From: Actinomycetota bacterium
GTDB lineage: Bacteria > Actinomycetota > Thermoleophilia > RBG-16-64-13
NCBI GenBank assembly: GCA_003157225.1
Contig: PMIZ01000352.1
Span: 9,087-16,659, forward strand
DNA: 7,573 nucleotides
Reading direction: 5' to 3'
In this document: positions 1 through 6,236 of the stretch, piece after piece
How the letters are laid out: every line of letters begins with the position of its first letter
Numbering within the stretch: the first letter of the stretch is position 1
Notes under the pieces: model-generated
What the model was told of the DNA's origin: nothing
The model's input: only the letters and a program-made list of their open reading frames with translations
Database searches by the model: none
Position numbers and translations under genes: made by a program

Positions 1-939
1 CTCGTCGCTCATGAAGCCGTCGGCTCCCTTGTGCAAGGGCATGAAGACCAAGGGAGTGCCGAGCGTACCCGGCCTGTGGACCGCCCAGTCGATGGCCACC
101 TCAACCAGACGTTCGCACGCCGCCTGCACTTTCTTCGGACGACGGAACATATCCAGGATGATGCCCTTGGTGCCTCGCAGCGTGTCACCCAGGATGTCGA
201 AGGGGGCCTTTGTGCCAGTAGAGGCGTACATCGGGAAGCCCAAGCCCATGGCCTTGCCGATCATGGGGCCCATGATCTGACCCCAGCCGCCGAGCGCTCG
301 GCTAGCCGCTGCCATTGCTTCCAAGCCGGCCGTCATTTCCGGGGAGCCCCACGCCCCCACGTTCAGAGGGACGAAGGGAAGCTCGATGAAGTCGAACAAC
401 GAGGACATATTGGCGAAGCCGGCGAAGGCTCCCACGGTGCGAGGCAGATAGGTGCGCAGTAGGTAGTTCGACGGGTCGGAGATCAGCGCATCGTAGTCCT
501 CGGCCAGCATCCACTCTGCCTCGTTGTACTGATGGCCCCCCTCTTTGGCGACACCGTGACCAGGCCAAGCATAGAGCTTGTAGTCGAGGGCCTCATACAT
601 CGAGGCCGGCGCCGGCGGGCAGAGCAAGGGCGAAACCATTGTGTCCGCCTGAAAGCGCGTCATGAACTCCAGCCAAGCCTCCGCCGCGCGAGCGGTGTCG
701 CTAAAGGCGTCGTATGGCGTCATGCCAACACGCGACGTCGGCCACAACCCGATGTTCAGGTTCACCGGCACCCGGTCGGGCTTCTGAAGACTCAGCGCTG
801 CGACCAACCGATCGACGCGCGCCTTGTAGTCCGCTTCGCCTTCAGGACTGGCGAAGGGGATGGCCGGGTTGCGCCAGCGCTCGATACGAGCGGCGCGTTT
901 CTCGTCACTCGTCAGGGATGTCCAGGTATTCTCCGCCAT
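1..939 (-). CDS. Uroporphyrinogen decarboxylase-like corrinoid methyltransferase (C-terminus outside window)
   Basis: The frame is open from an ATG at 939 to the window edge and gives 313 residues without a stop. The C-terminus is missing, probably about 100 residues by comparison with relatives. The protein looks like the UroD/MtaA superfamily, whose members next to corrinoid proteins move methyl groups between substrates, corrinoid and a second acceptor in the cytoplasm rather than decarboxylating porphyrins. Recognisable parts are an N-terminal RVDRLVAALSLQKPDRVPV stretch (residues 41-59), typical of the start of the UroD-like barrel, a long middle rich in aromatic residues, and PLHKGADGFM at 301-310. 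His303 there could be a metal or substrate ligand, but it is not followed by the HxC arrangement of MtaA. The start lies 2 bp after the stop of the corrinoid gene, with a G-rich GGTGGGGG stretch before it, so the two are co-transcribed and probably act as a pair. The methyl donor is unknown. Family assignment is firm; the exact reaction is inference. Confidence 0.88.
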   Translation of the reverse strand, partial: MAENTWTSLTSDEKRAARIERWRNPAIPFASPEGEADYKARVDRLVAALSLQKPDRVPVNLNIGLWPTSRVGMTPYDAFSDTARAAEAWLEFMTRFQADTMVSPLLCPPAPASMYEALDYKLYAWPGHGVAKEGGHQYNEAEWMLAEDYDALISDPSNYLLRTYLPRTVGAFAGFANMSSLFDFIELPFVPLNVGAWGSPEMTAGLEAMAAASRALGGWGQIMGPMIGKAMGLGFPMYASTGTKAPFDILGDTLRGTKGIILDMFRRPKKVQAACERLVEVAIDWAVHRPGTLGTPLVFMPLHKGADGFMSDE

Positions 940-941
940 CT

Positions 942-1577
942 CTAGCTTACCCCCACCGTCTTTTTCGCGAACGCAACAGCAGCCATGGCGTCATCACCAT
1001 AGGCATCAGCCTTGGTATACGCACGCACGGTCTCGTCCATCTGACCGCCACCGATGATCACTTTCACTCCGTCCCGCAGACCAACTGCCTCGACCTCCTC
1101 GATAGTGGACTTCATGGAGTCAAAAGCGACGCTCAGGAATCCGGACAAGGCAAGGACCTGAGGTTTGCTCGCTCTCACCGCTTCGACGAACGCGCCCTCC
1201 GGTTGGTCGATACCGAGATCGACCACTTCGAAGCCGTTGACCTCAAGCATGAAGCCGACAATGTCTTTGCCGATATCGTGAATATCCCCTCGAACAGTGC
1301 CAAGGACCACGGTGCCCAGTTTCTTGGTCTGTTCTTGTTTGACGGCCAGGCGAGGTTTCAGGATCTCGCCGATCTTGCGTAGCATCTCGCCCGACATGAT
1401 GAGTTCAGGGAGGAAGTAGGTGCCTTCCTGGTACCGAGTCCCCACCACCTGCATTGCCTCGGAGGAAAGAGCGAGGACATGGTTGGGGTCATCGCCTTTG
1501 TCCAACAACTCTCCGACGATGCGAAGAGCGTCAGACTCCCTCATGTTGGCCATGGCCTCGATTAGTTCGTGGGCCAT
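942..1577 (-). CDS. Corrinoid (B12-binding) methyltransferase carrier protein, MtaC/MtbC-like
   Basis: This 211-residue protein has the two-domain layout of the small corrinoid proteins of methyltransferase systems. A helical cap domain (about residues 1-85) is followed by a Rossmann-like B12-binding domain (about 88-208). The cobalt-ligand motif is GDIHDIG at 97-103, with His100 as the predicted lower axial ligand. SGFLSVAF (145-152) and the IIGGGQ loop (175-180) are the other nucleotide-tail contacts of the fold. It would carry the methyl group on cobalt between a substrate-specific methyltransferase and a second acceptor. I chose the ATG at 1577 because AAAGGAG lies 5 nt upstream; the frame is open 16 codons further, but that extension has no ribosome site and no family resemblance. 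It is the first gene of a minus-strand operon with the UroD-like gene. It is clearly paralogous to the corrinoid protein at 2743-3393. The substrate cannot be told from sequence. Confidence 0.93.
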   Translation of the reverse strand: MAHELIEAMANMRESDALRIVGELLDKGDDPNHVLALSSEAMQVVGTRYQEGTYFLPELIMSGEMLRKIGEILKPRLAVKQEQTKKLGTVVLGTVRGDIHDIGKDIVGFMLEVNGFEVVDLGIDQPEGAFVEAVRASKPQVLALSGFLSVAFDSMKSTIEEVEAVGLRDGVKVIIGGGQMDETVRAYTKADAYGDDAMAAVAFAKKTVGVS

Positions 1578-1582
1578 AGAGG

Positions 1583-1589
1583 CTCCTTT
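1583..1589 (-). promoter_or_regulatory. Ribosome binding site of the first corrinoid gene
   Basis: AAAGGAG on the minus strand, 5 nt before the ATG at 1577. It is the best Shine-Dalgarno match in the window and decides this start against the longer open frame beginning at 1625. Confidence 0.8.
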
Positions 1590-1690
1590 CTGATCGATGC
1601 GAGTCACGGTGTTGCGCCAAACCACGATCAGCCGGATTACGCCGCCCTGCCTGCTGAGCTATTTACGTCATCATGAGCCAGCGCGCCATG

Positions 1691-1719
1691 ATCATATAAC
1701 GGCCGATGCTGGTGCGCAA
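1691..1719 (-). promoter_or_regulatory. Possible sigma-70-type promoter of the corrinoid/UroD-like operon
   Basis: On the minus strand a TATGAT hexamer (1696-1691, five of six matches to TATAAT) sits exactly 17 bp after TTGCGC (1719-1714, three of six matches to TTGACA). Transcription would begin near 1684 and leave a leader of about 105 nt before the ATG at 1577. No B12-box-like GCCACTG element is visible in that leader. The -10 is good and the -35 poor, so this is a suggestion only. Confidence 0.35.
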
Positions 1720-1833
1720 TACCTAACTCATTACTGATCTATCTATGGTCGTTATTCCTAGCGAACTTGTGTACCATATGTCGAGCCGCGAGCGTCTCTC
1801 GCAGGTATCTCCCTCATGACCGTGGGGTAGCCG

Positions 1834-1870
1834 GAGGTGTCCCACCTCATGCCTACGTGCGGTGTGAGGT
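1834..1870. promoter_or_regulatory. Candidate operator: palindrome plus nested inverted repeat upstream of the GntR-type regulator
   Basis: GAGGTG-TCC-CACCTC (1834-1848) is a perfect 6-bp inverted repeat with a 3-bp centre. Its right arm also pairs with a further copy downstream: ACCTCA (1844-1849) and TGAGGT (1865-1870) form a second inverted repeat with a 15-bp spacer, so the GAGGT element occurs three times in 37 bp. Dimeric GntR/HutC regulators bind short palindromes of this size, often next to their own gene. The position, just upstream of the regulator frame and within the region between the divergent genes, suggests autoregulation. The motif does not match the GTnTAnAC-type GntR consensus, so the assignment rests on symmetry and position. 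Confidence 0.45.
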
Positions 1871-1930
1871 ATGATCAAATGGACGGTATCGCTGTCGCGG
1901 GTCTTCATTCAACGGGGGCGCAGACCGCAT

Positions 1931-2719
1931 ATGGGCCGCATTGATGGCGCAGGCTTGGCGGAGCTCGACTCTCAGGCTTCTCAGGTCTCAGGCGAATCTG
2001 AGAACACCGAGCCTGGGATGCCGGCACACCTTAGGGTTGTAGGAACAATATCCGACCGAATCTCGGCAGGCACGTATGCGCCGGGCAGTCGCCTCCCTTC
2101 CGGTTCGCAGTTCAGTGCCGAGTTCGGAGTCAGTCCGATGACGGTCAGACGCGCTTTCGCCACCTTGAAGGGCCGGGGATTGATCTCGTGTGTCAAGGGC
2201 CGGGGAAGCTTCGTTCGGTCGGCCGACCTCAGCAACTCGATCTTCAGACTGAGCTCGGTCGTCGGAGACTGGCTCGACGAATCCGCCGAGATACGACTAC
2301 TGTCGGTTTCTATGGCAAGAGCTGACGAAAGAACGGCCGCGAGGCTGGACATTGCCCTGGGCCAACGGGTTGTCTGCCTTCGGCGGCGGGTGTCCTACGA
2401 TGGTTGCCCCGCAATGTTGCATACGGAGTACGTTATCTGTGATCCGAGGCGCCCTCTGCTTGAATCTCAACTTCAGCTGACCTCTTTGCATGCGTTCCTC
2501 GAATCGGAGAGGGGACAAAGATTCCCGCGGGGCGAACTCACGGCGCGGGCGGTAAACCTCGATACCGAGAGCGCCGCTGCCTTGGGGGAGCGCGAGGGTG
2601 CTGCGGCTCTCTGCCTGGAGCACCTCTTCCGGGATGCCGACGGGCGTCCCGTCAGCCTAGGCTGGTTTCTTCTCCGGGCGGAACAATTCCAGCTTCGAGC
2701 ACGAATCGAACCCGAATAG
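1931..2719 (+). CDS. GntR-family (HutC subfamily) transcriptional regulator with UTRA domain
   Basis: From ATG 1931 the protein has 262 residues. A winged helix-turn-helix (about residues 33-96) contains the typical AGTYAPGSRLPS, FGVSPMTVRRAFATLKGRGLI and KGRGSFV elements. After it comes a UTRA ligand-binding domain (about 102-255) with RRRVSYDGCPAMLHTEYV, the conserved LESQ/LHAFLE segment and a C-terminal DGRPVSLGWFLLRAEQFQL. Such regulators bind DNA as dimers and release or bind it when a small metabolite enters the UTRA pocket. The start is uncertain. The frame is open back to an ATG at 1871, but a GAGG there sits only 1 nt away. ATG 1931 has a G-run 12 nt upstream, and ATG 2018 would leave a minimal 233-residue protein close to the usual HutC length. 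It lies 23 bp before the second corrinoid gene and divergent from the corrinoid/UroD-like operon, so it most likely controls corrinoid methyl transfer. The effector is unknown. Confidence 0.9.
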   Translation: MGRIDGAGLAELDSQASQVSGESENTEPGMPAHLRVVGTISDRISAGTYAPGSRLPSGSQFSAEFGVSPMTVRRAFATLKGRGLISCVKGRGSFVRSADLSNSIFRLSSVVGDWLDESAEIRLLSVSMARADERTAARLDIALGQRVVCLRRRVSYDGCPAMLHTEYVICDPRRPLLESQLQLTSLHAFLESERGQRFPRGELTARAVNLDTESAAALGEREGAAALCLEHLFRDADGRPVSLGWFLLRAEQFQLRARIEPE

Positions 2720-2742
2720 GCCGGAAGGAGGGCCGAGCGGCT

Positions 2743-3393
2743 TTGCAGACGATCAACGCGCTCTATCAGGCCCTAGTTGACCTTGATGAAGAACTCACAT
2801 TGAAGCTCGCGCGGAAAGCGATCGCCCAAGGAGAGGCGGACCCCTTACTGATCCTGAACACGTGCCAGCAAGCGCTCAGGATGGTTGGGGAACGGTACGA
2901 ACGCAGGGAGTACTATCTCACGGCCCTCGTCCTGGCGGGTGAGCTCTTCAAGGAGGTTCTCGAGCTGGTTCCGCCTATCCAGGAGCCGGCAACACCAGGT
3001 ATGTCTTCCGGAACGGTTCTTCTTGGCACCGTGAGCGCGGACATACATGACATCGGCAAGAATGTGTTTGGAACCGCGCTGCAGAGCTACGGATTCACCG
3101 TCATCGATCTCGGCGTCGATGTCTCCAAGGAGAGGTTTCTTGAAGAGGTCAGACGGACCCACCCGGATGTCGTCTGTCTTTCAGGGCTCATTCTGGTTGC
3201 CTTTGAGAGCATGAAGAGCACAACGAGACTCATTCGGGCTCACGAGAAAGAGATCGGCTACCGGCCACCAATTGTCATCGGGGGGGGAACCATCGACGGC
3301 GACATATGCGAGTACGTGGGCGCCGATTCGTGGAGCACCGATGCAATGGAGGGCGTTCGCATTTGCCAGAAACTCGTAGACAAAGAAGCATGA
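2743..3393 (+). CDS. Second corrinoid (B12-binding) protein, co-transcribed with the GntR-type regulator
   Basis: This 216-residue protein has the same build as the protein at 942-1577. A helical cap domain (about residues 1-80) precedes a B12-binding domain (about 90-212), with ADIHDIG at 99-105 (His102 as the predicted cobalt ligand), LSGLILVAFESMKST at 146-160 and VIGGGTID at 178-185. It is therefore predicted to hold a corrinoid in base-off/His-on form. The start is a TTG at 2743; AAGGAGG (2725-2731) lies 11 nt upstream, slightly far but the strongest site in the gap, and no ATG or GTG fits. Only 23 bp separate it from the regulator's stop, so the two form an operon. No methyltransferase gene lies beside it. 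It could be an alternative methyl carrier using the UroD-like enzyme across the promoter, or a corrinoid-based sensor working with the regulator. Compared with the first copy the core is well conserved, while the cap and the 165-175 loop differ. Confidence 0.92.
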   Translation: MQTINALYQALVDLDEELTLKLARKAIAQGEADPLLILNTCQQALRMVGERYERREYYLTALVLAGELFKEVLELVPPIQEPATPGMSSGTVLLGTVSADIHDIGKNVFGTALQSYGFTVIDLGVDVSKERFLEEVRRTHPDVVCLSGLILVAFESMKSTTRLIRAHEKEIGYRPPIVIGGGTIDGDICEYVGADSWSTDAMEGVRICQKLVDKEA

Positions 3394-3493
3394 TGAGCCT
3401 GGCTTTTCGCCTGCCTAGTCGACGAAACAGGGTAGGACTGACGGGTCCACGAATCCTCAACCCGCTCGCTCGAGTGGCAGCATCCGCTAGGGT

Positions 3494-3511
3494 CAGGGTT
3501 CCCCAACCTTG
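3494..3511 (+). terminator. Weak hairpin downstream of the second corrinoid gene
   Basis: CAGGGTT-CCCC-AACCTTG can fold into a 7-bp stem with one G-U pair and a 4-nt loop, about 100 bp after the corrinoid stop. No T-run follows, so it is not a classical Rho-independent terminator. The rest of 3394-3596 shows no gene or repeat that I recognise. Confidence 0.2.
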
Positions 3512-3596
3512 AGGGGTCCAAAAACACTGAATCGCTGACCTGAGCGGCAGTGGTCCGGCCCCCTTTTGCGTACCAGCAGCGATGAGAGTCCGTTGT

Positions 3597-3751
3597 TCAT
3601 TGTCTGATGGAGCGGGCCGCGAACTCATGCGGGGTGAGGTACCCCAGCGAGCTGCGTGACCGCTCCTCATTGTGTTCGCGTTTCCAGATGCGGGCGAGGG
3701 TCTGAGCTTCGGCCAAGTTGGCGAAGCTCTCGGCGTTCAGATGAACTCGTC
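3597..3751 (-). pseudogene. Remnant of an IS3-family transposase (C-terminal end of the integrase core)
   Basis: The minus-strand frame ending at the TGA 3599-3597 reads 47 residues, from LNAESFANLAEAQ through RIWKREHNEERSRSSLGYLTPHEF to IRQ. This is the characteristic C-terminus of IS3-family transposases, which usually end with a WR..YN..RPHSSLGY.TP.EF motif; here RPHSSLG has become RSRSSLG. Just upstream a DEF (3751-3743) that would normally be continuous with LNAESF lies in another frame and runs into a stop, so there is an indel near 3740. The catalytic DDE residues and the N-terminal OrfA part are absent. No start codon or ribosome site serves the fragment. It is a decayed scar that marks past insertion between the corrinoid module and the efflux operon. 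Confidence 0.75.
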
Positions 3752-3819
3752 GATCAAGGTTGAGGACACGCCACGTCTTCTCCGGCTCCGTCCCTTGCCC
3801 ACCCTTCGCCTTGAGACTT

Positions 3820-3837
3820 AGTCCTTCCGATAGGACT
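3820..3837 (-). terminator. Hairpin downstream of the MerR-type gene
   Basis: AGTCCT-TCCGAT-AGGACT is a perfect 6-bp inverted repeat with a 6-nt loop, 25 bp beyond the MerR stop. There is no T-run on the minus strand, so if it ends the efflux operon it does so as a non-canonical terminator or an RNA-end stabiliser. Confidence 0.3.
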
Positions 3838-3862
3838 TGGCCGCTCAGGAACGCCGAGTCCC

Positions 3863-4327
3863 TCAGTCGGGGTCTTCACTGAGATAGGCTCGATAGCGGC
3901 CGGTCCTATCATCAAGCGCCGCAAGGAAGATGCGCACCTTGTCCAGTTTCTCCGCTACCTGGGCGCGCAGGTTATCGGTAACCCCGATAGCCTCCGAAGC
4001 GATGTCCCGCTTGCGCTCGCCCGGGATCTCGGCGCGAAACTCCCGGCACAAGCTCTGCAGACGGTCCTCGGCCTCAAGGATCAGCTGGATATCGGTGAGA
4101 TTGAAGCCCATGAGTGACTGGAGCTCTCGTATCCGTAGGAGCCGGGTCACATCGCCGGGCGAGTATCGCCTCGCCCCACCGGACGTCCTGGCGCTTGGAG
4201 TGAGCAGCCCGAGTTGTTCGTAGTACCGCAAGGTACGGGTGCTCACGCCGGCCAGCGTCGCGGCCTTGCCGATGGCGACGTCCCCCCCTGGAGCGGTAGA
4301 CACAGTAGAGATCGGCTCACCCACCAT
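3863..4327 (-). CDS. MerR-family transcriptional regulator of the efflux operon
   Basis: The protein has 154 residues. The N-terminal MerR DNA-binding domain covers about residues 17-85, with the helix-turn-helix IGKAATLAGVSTRTLRYYEQLGLL (19-42), the wing GGARRYSPGDV (50-60) and LLRIRELQSLMGFNLTDIQLIL (63-84). A charged helix (about 86-140) then forms the dimer coiled coil. There is a single cysteine (94) and no metal-binding tail, and no large drug-binding domain, so it resembles the short MerR regulators that twist overlong promoters. I chose ATG 4327 (GGGAG 9 nt upstream); the frame extends to 4468, but that part lies inside the transporter gene and has no MerR resemblance. Its start overlaps the transporter's end by 11 nt, which implies translational coupling. 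It probably controls the transporter, and itself, through the dyad at 6186-6201. The inducer is unknown. Confidence 0.9.
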   Translation of the reverse strand: MVGEPISTVSTAPGGDVAIGKAATLAGVSTRTLRYYEQLGLLTPSARTSGGARRYSPGDVTRLLRIRELQSLMGFNLTDIQLILEAEDRLQSLCREFRAEIPGERKRDIASEAIGVTDNLRAQVAEKLDKVRIFLAALDDRTGRYRAYLSEDPD

Positions 4328-6158
4328 CTTGCTCTTCTCCCGCGAGTCGATGGGCAAAATGTACCACCGCAGGGCTGTCGCTCCCCTTGCCGCCCCCCAG
4401 ATCTTCCGAAGGCACGGCCGCGCTGACGGACTCGGGTGTGCGCTCGAGGGATTCTCCCTCTTCCGCATGCATATACTTGGTACCCCGCATCCAGGAAGCC
4501 CCGGCGGCCACGAGGGAGAGCACCAGCCCTACACCGAAGACGATCCGCAGACCCTGCTGAAACGCGGCGGAGATTATTTGGGGGAAGAAGGTCGTGCCGG
4601 TGATGCGCGCCGCAGTTGCGGCCGGTAGAGCAGCAAGCACCTGGTGCGGGATCACGGTACCGAGCGGGTTGTAGCCGAGGAGGGCGGCGAACAAGCTACT
4701 TACCGCCGGCAGGTGAGAAATCTGGGTGGCACTCTGGGCCGGGACCCCTTGGGCGGTAAGACCGCTGAACAAGGCTCCCGGCAGTTTCCCGGAGATCCCC
4801 ACGATCATGAGGGTAAAGAAGACGCCCATAGAAAGGACGTTCCCGGTGTTTATGAAGGTGGACCTGATGCCCGAGCCCGCCCCGCGTTCCCGCGCGGGAA
4901 GGCTGTTCATGATGCCCGCGGTGTTGGGCGACATGAACAGACCAGCAGCCAATCCACTCAAGAAGAGAAGAGACGCGAAATAGGGAAAGCTGAAGTTCAC
5001 CGGCAAGGTCATGAGCAGCGCAAAGGAGATCGCTGCTCCTATCATGCCCCCGGTGGCAAACGGGCGGGCCCCGTAGCGATCAGAAAGCCAGCCGGAGATC
5101 GGGCCGGCCACGAGAATGCCGGCGGTGAGGGGCACCATACAGATGCCCGCCCATAGCGGCGTGCGTTCGAAGCTGTAGCCGTGGAGGGGCAGCCAGATGC
5201 CTTGCAGCCAGATGATGAGCATGAACTGCAATCCCCCCCGGCTAAGGAAAGAAAGGAAACCAGCGATGTTCCCGCTGGTGAAAGCCCGGATGCGAAAGAG
5301 ACGAAGGTCCAAAAGCGGCTGGGAGACGCGGGTTTCCACCCAGAAGAAGATGGCGAGAAGCGCCGCCCCCGCGGCAAGGAGCCCCACCACCAGGGGGCGA
5401 GTCCAAGCCATGGAGTGACTACCGTACGGCTGAAGCGAGTAGGTGATAGCCACGAGGATCATGACGAGCCCGCCGGCGAACGTCAAGTTGCCCCACCAGT
5501 CGATCCGGGATGGGGTACGCACCCCCGTCTCTTTCAGCTTGAAGAAGGCCCACAAGGTACCAATGGCCCCGATAGGCACATTGATCCAGAACACCAGGTG
5601 CCAGTTGACGCTGGCGAGCACCCCACCGAGGACCAAGCCGACGAAGGAGCCGGCCAGCCCCGATACCATGTTGAGTCCCATGGCCATGCCCCGCTCATTC
5701 GGTGGAAAGGCATCGGTGAGGATAGCCGCCGAATTCGCCATGAGAACGGCACCGCCGGTGCCTTGCACCATCCGAGCGATGATGAGCTCGATGGCACCAG
5801 CCCGGCCTGTGCTCGGCAAGAGGGCCAGGAAGATGGACGCCACCGTGAAAATGACGAATCCCAGGTTGTACATGCGCACCCGGCCGAAGATGTCCCCGAG
5901 ACGCCCGACCGTGACTACGAGGACCGCTGTCACCAGCCCGTAGCTCATGAGAGACCAGAGGAGCAGATCCGCATTCGCCGGCTGTAGGGGATCGACGTGG
6001 ATACCACGGAAGATCTCGGGAAGCGCGATCATGAGGACGGTGGCGTCCAGGAGCGCCATGAACATCCCGAGCGAGGTGTTGGTAAGCGCGGTCCACTTGT
6101 AGCGAGAGCCTACAAGGTCCGACCGGACTGCCGGCTGGGCCGGGCGAGGGTCAGGCAT
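4317..6158 (-). CDS. MFS multidrug efflux transporter, DHA2 (EmrB/QacA) family, 14 membrane helices
   Basis: A 613-residue inner-membrane proton antiporter. Helix 1 carries LLDATVLMIALPEIF (36-50), the LDxTxVNVALP signature of DHA2 exporters. Motif A is GRLGDIFGRVRM (85-96), motif B RMVQGTGGAVLMANS (129-143), and the antiporter motif C region GLNMVSGLAGSFVGLVLGGVL (161-181) is followed by NWHLVFWINVPIG (185-197). A second motif-A-like loop, GWLSDRYGARP (356-366), opens the second half. The loop between the last helices (about 455-530) is long, and a hydrophilic tail (560-613) extends into the MerR gene. The start is ATG 6158: GGGAG lies 10 nt upstream, and that ribosome site would fall inside the protein if the TTG at 6182 were used. 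It would export hydrophobic or cationic toxic compounds; the specificity is not readable. It forms an operon with the MerR gene. Confidence 0.93.
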   Translation of the reverse strand: MPDPRPAQPAVRSDLVGSRYKWTALTNTSLGMFMALLDATVLMIALPEIFRGIHVDPLQPANADLLLWSLMSYGLVTAVLVVTVGRLGDIFGRVRMYNLGFVIFTVASIFLALLPSTGRAGAIELIIARMVQGTGGAVLMANSAAILTDAFPPNERGMAMGLNMVSGLAGSFVGLVLGGVLASVNWHLVFWINVPIGAIGTLWAFFKLKETGVRTPSRIDWWGNLTFAGGLVMILVAITYSLQPYGSHSMAWTRPLVVGLLAAGAALLAIFFWVETRVSQPLLDLRLFRIRAFTSGNIAGFLSFLSRGGLQFMLIIWLQGIWLPLHGYSFERTPLWAGICMVPLTAGILVAGPISGWLSDRYGARPFATGGMIGAAISFALLMTLPVNFSFPYFASLLFLSGLAAGLFMSPNTAGIMNSLPARERGAGSGIRSTFINTGNVLSMGVFFTLMIVGISGKLPGALFSGLTAQGVPAQSATQISHLPAVSSLFAALLGYNPLGTVIPHQVLAALPAATAARITGTTFFPQIISAAFQQGLRIVFGVGLVLSLVAAGASWMRGTKYMHAEEGESLERTPESVSAAVPSEDLGGGKGSDSPAVVHFAHRLAGEEQDGG

Positions 6159-6185
6159 GGATGATGTACTCCCGCGCCTCAATAA

Positions 6186-6201
6186 TTGACGTTGACGTTA
6201 A
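6186..6201. promoter_or_regulatory. Candidate MerR operator upstream of the efflux operon
   Basis: TTGACGTTGACGTTAA is an imperfect dyad of the form TTnACGTnnACGTnAA, with 12 of 16 positions symmetric. It ends 27 bp before the transporter ATG. Sites of this shape are known for MerR-family regulators such as LiuR, and MerR proteins bind between the -35 and -10 elements. I cannot see a convincing -35/-10 pair around it; AATTAT (6187-6182 on the minus strand) is a possible -10. Because a MerR gene ends the operon, feedback control is the simplest reading. Confidence 0.5.
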
Positions 6202-6209
6202 AAAGAATA

Positions 6210-6236
6210 GCACCGGGCGTGCTCCCGCGTGGGAGC
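6210..6236 (-). terminator. Overlapping hairpins followed by a T-rich run, upstream of the efflux promoter
   Basis: GCTCCC-GCGT-GGGAGC (6221-6236) is a perfect 6-bp stem with a 4-nt loop. It overlaps GCAC-CGGGC-GTGC (6210-6222). On the minus strand the second hairpin is followed by TATTCTTTTT, so the block could stop leftward transcription entering the efflux operon from the right. It could also be part of the promoter's regulatory region. Confidence 0.35.

Noticed and set aside
714..1382. Long plus-strand open frame of 222 codons opposite the corrinoid gene
   Set aside because: It is antisense to two well-supported genes, shows no family motif and lacks a ribosome site; it follows from their codon use.
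1578..1690. Possible cobalamin riboswitch in the leader of the corrinoid operon
   Set aside because: No B12-box (GCCACTG-like) or the expected multi-helix core is visible, and the leader is too short for the class.
3275..3670. 131-codon minus-strand frame crossing the IS remnant
   Set aside because: It is out of frame with the recognisable transposase end and is antisense to the end of the corrinoid gene.
4328..4468. 47-residue N-terminal extension of the MerR-type regulator
   Set aside because: It lies inside the MFS gene and has no MerR resemblance; ATG 4327 with GGGAG upstream is the better start.
5181..5987. 268-codon plus-strand open frame opposite the MFS gene
   Set aside because: It is extremely hydrophilic and His/Asp/Glu/Pro-rich, the usual mirror of a membrane-protein gene, and has no recognisable domain.
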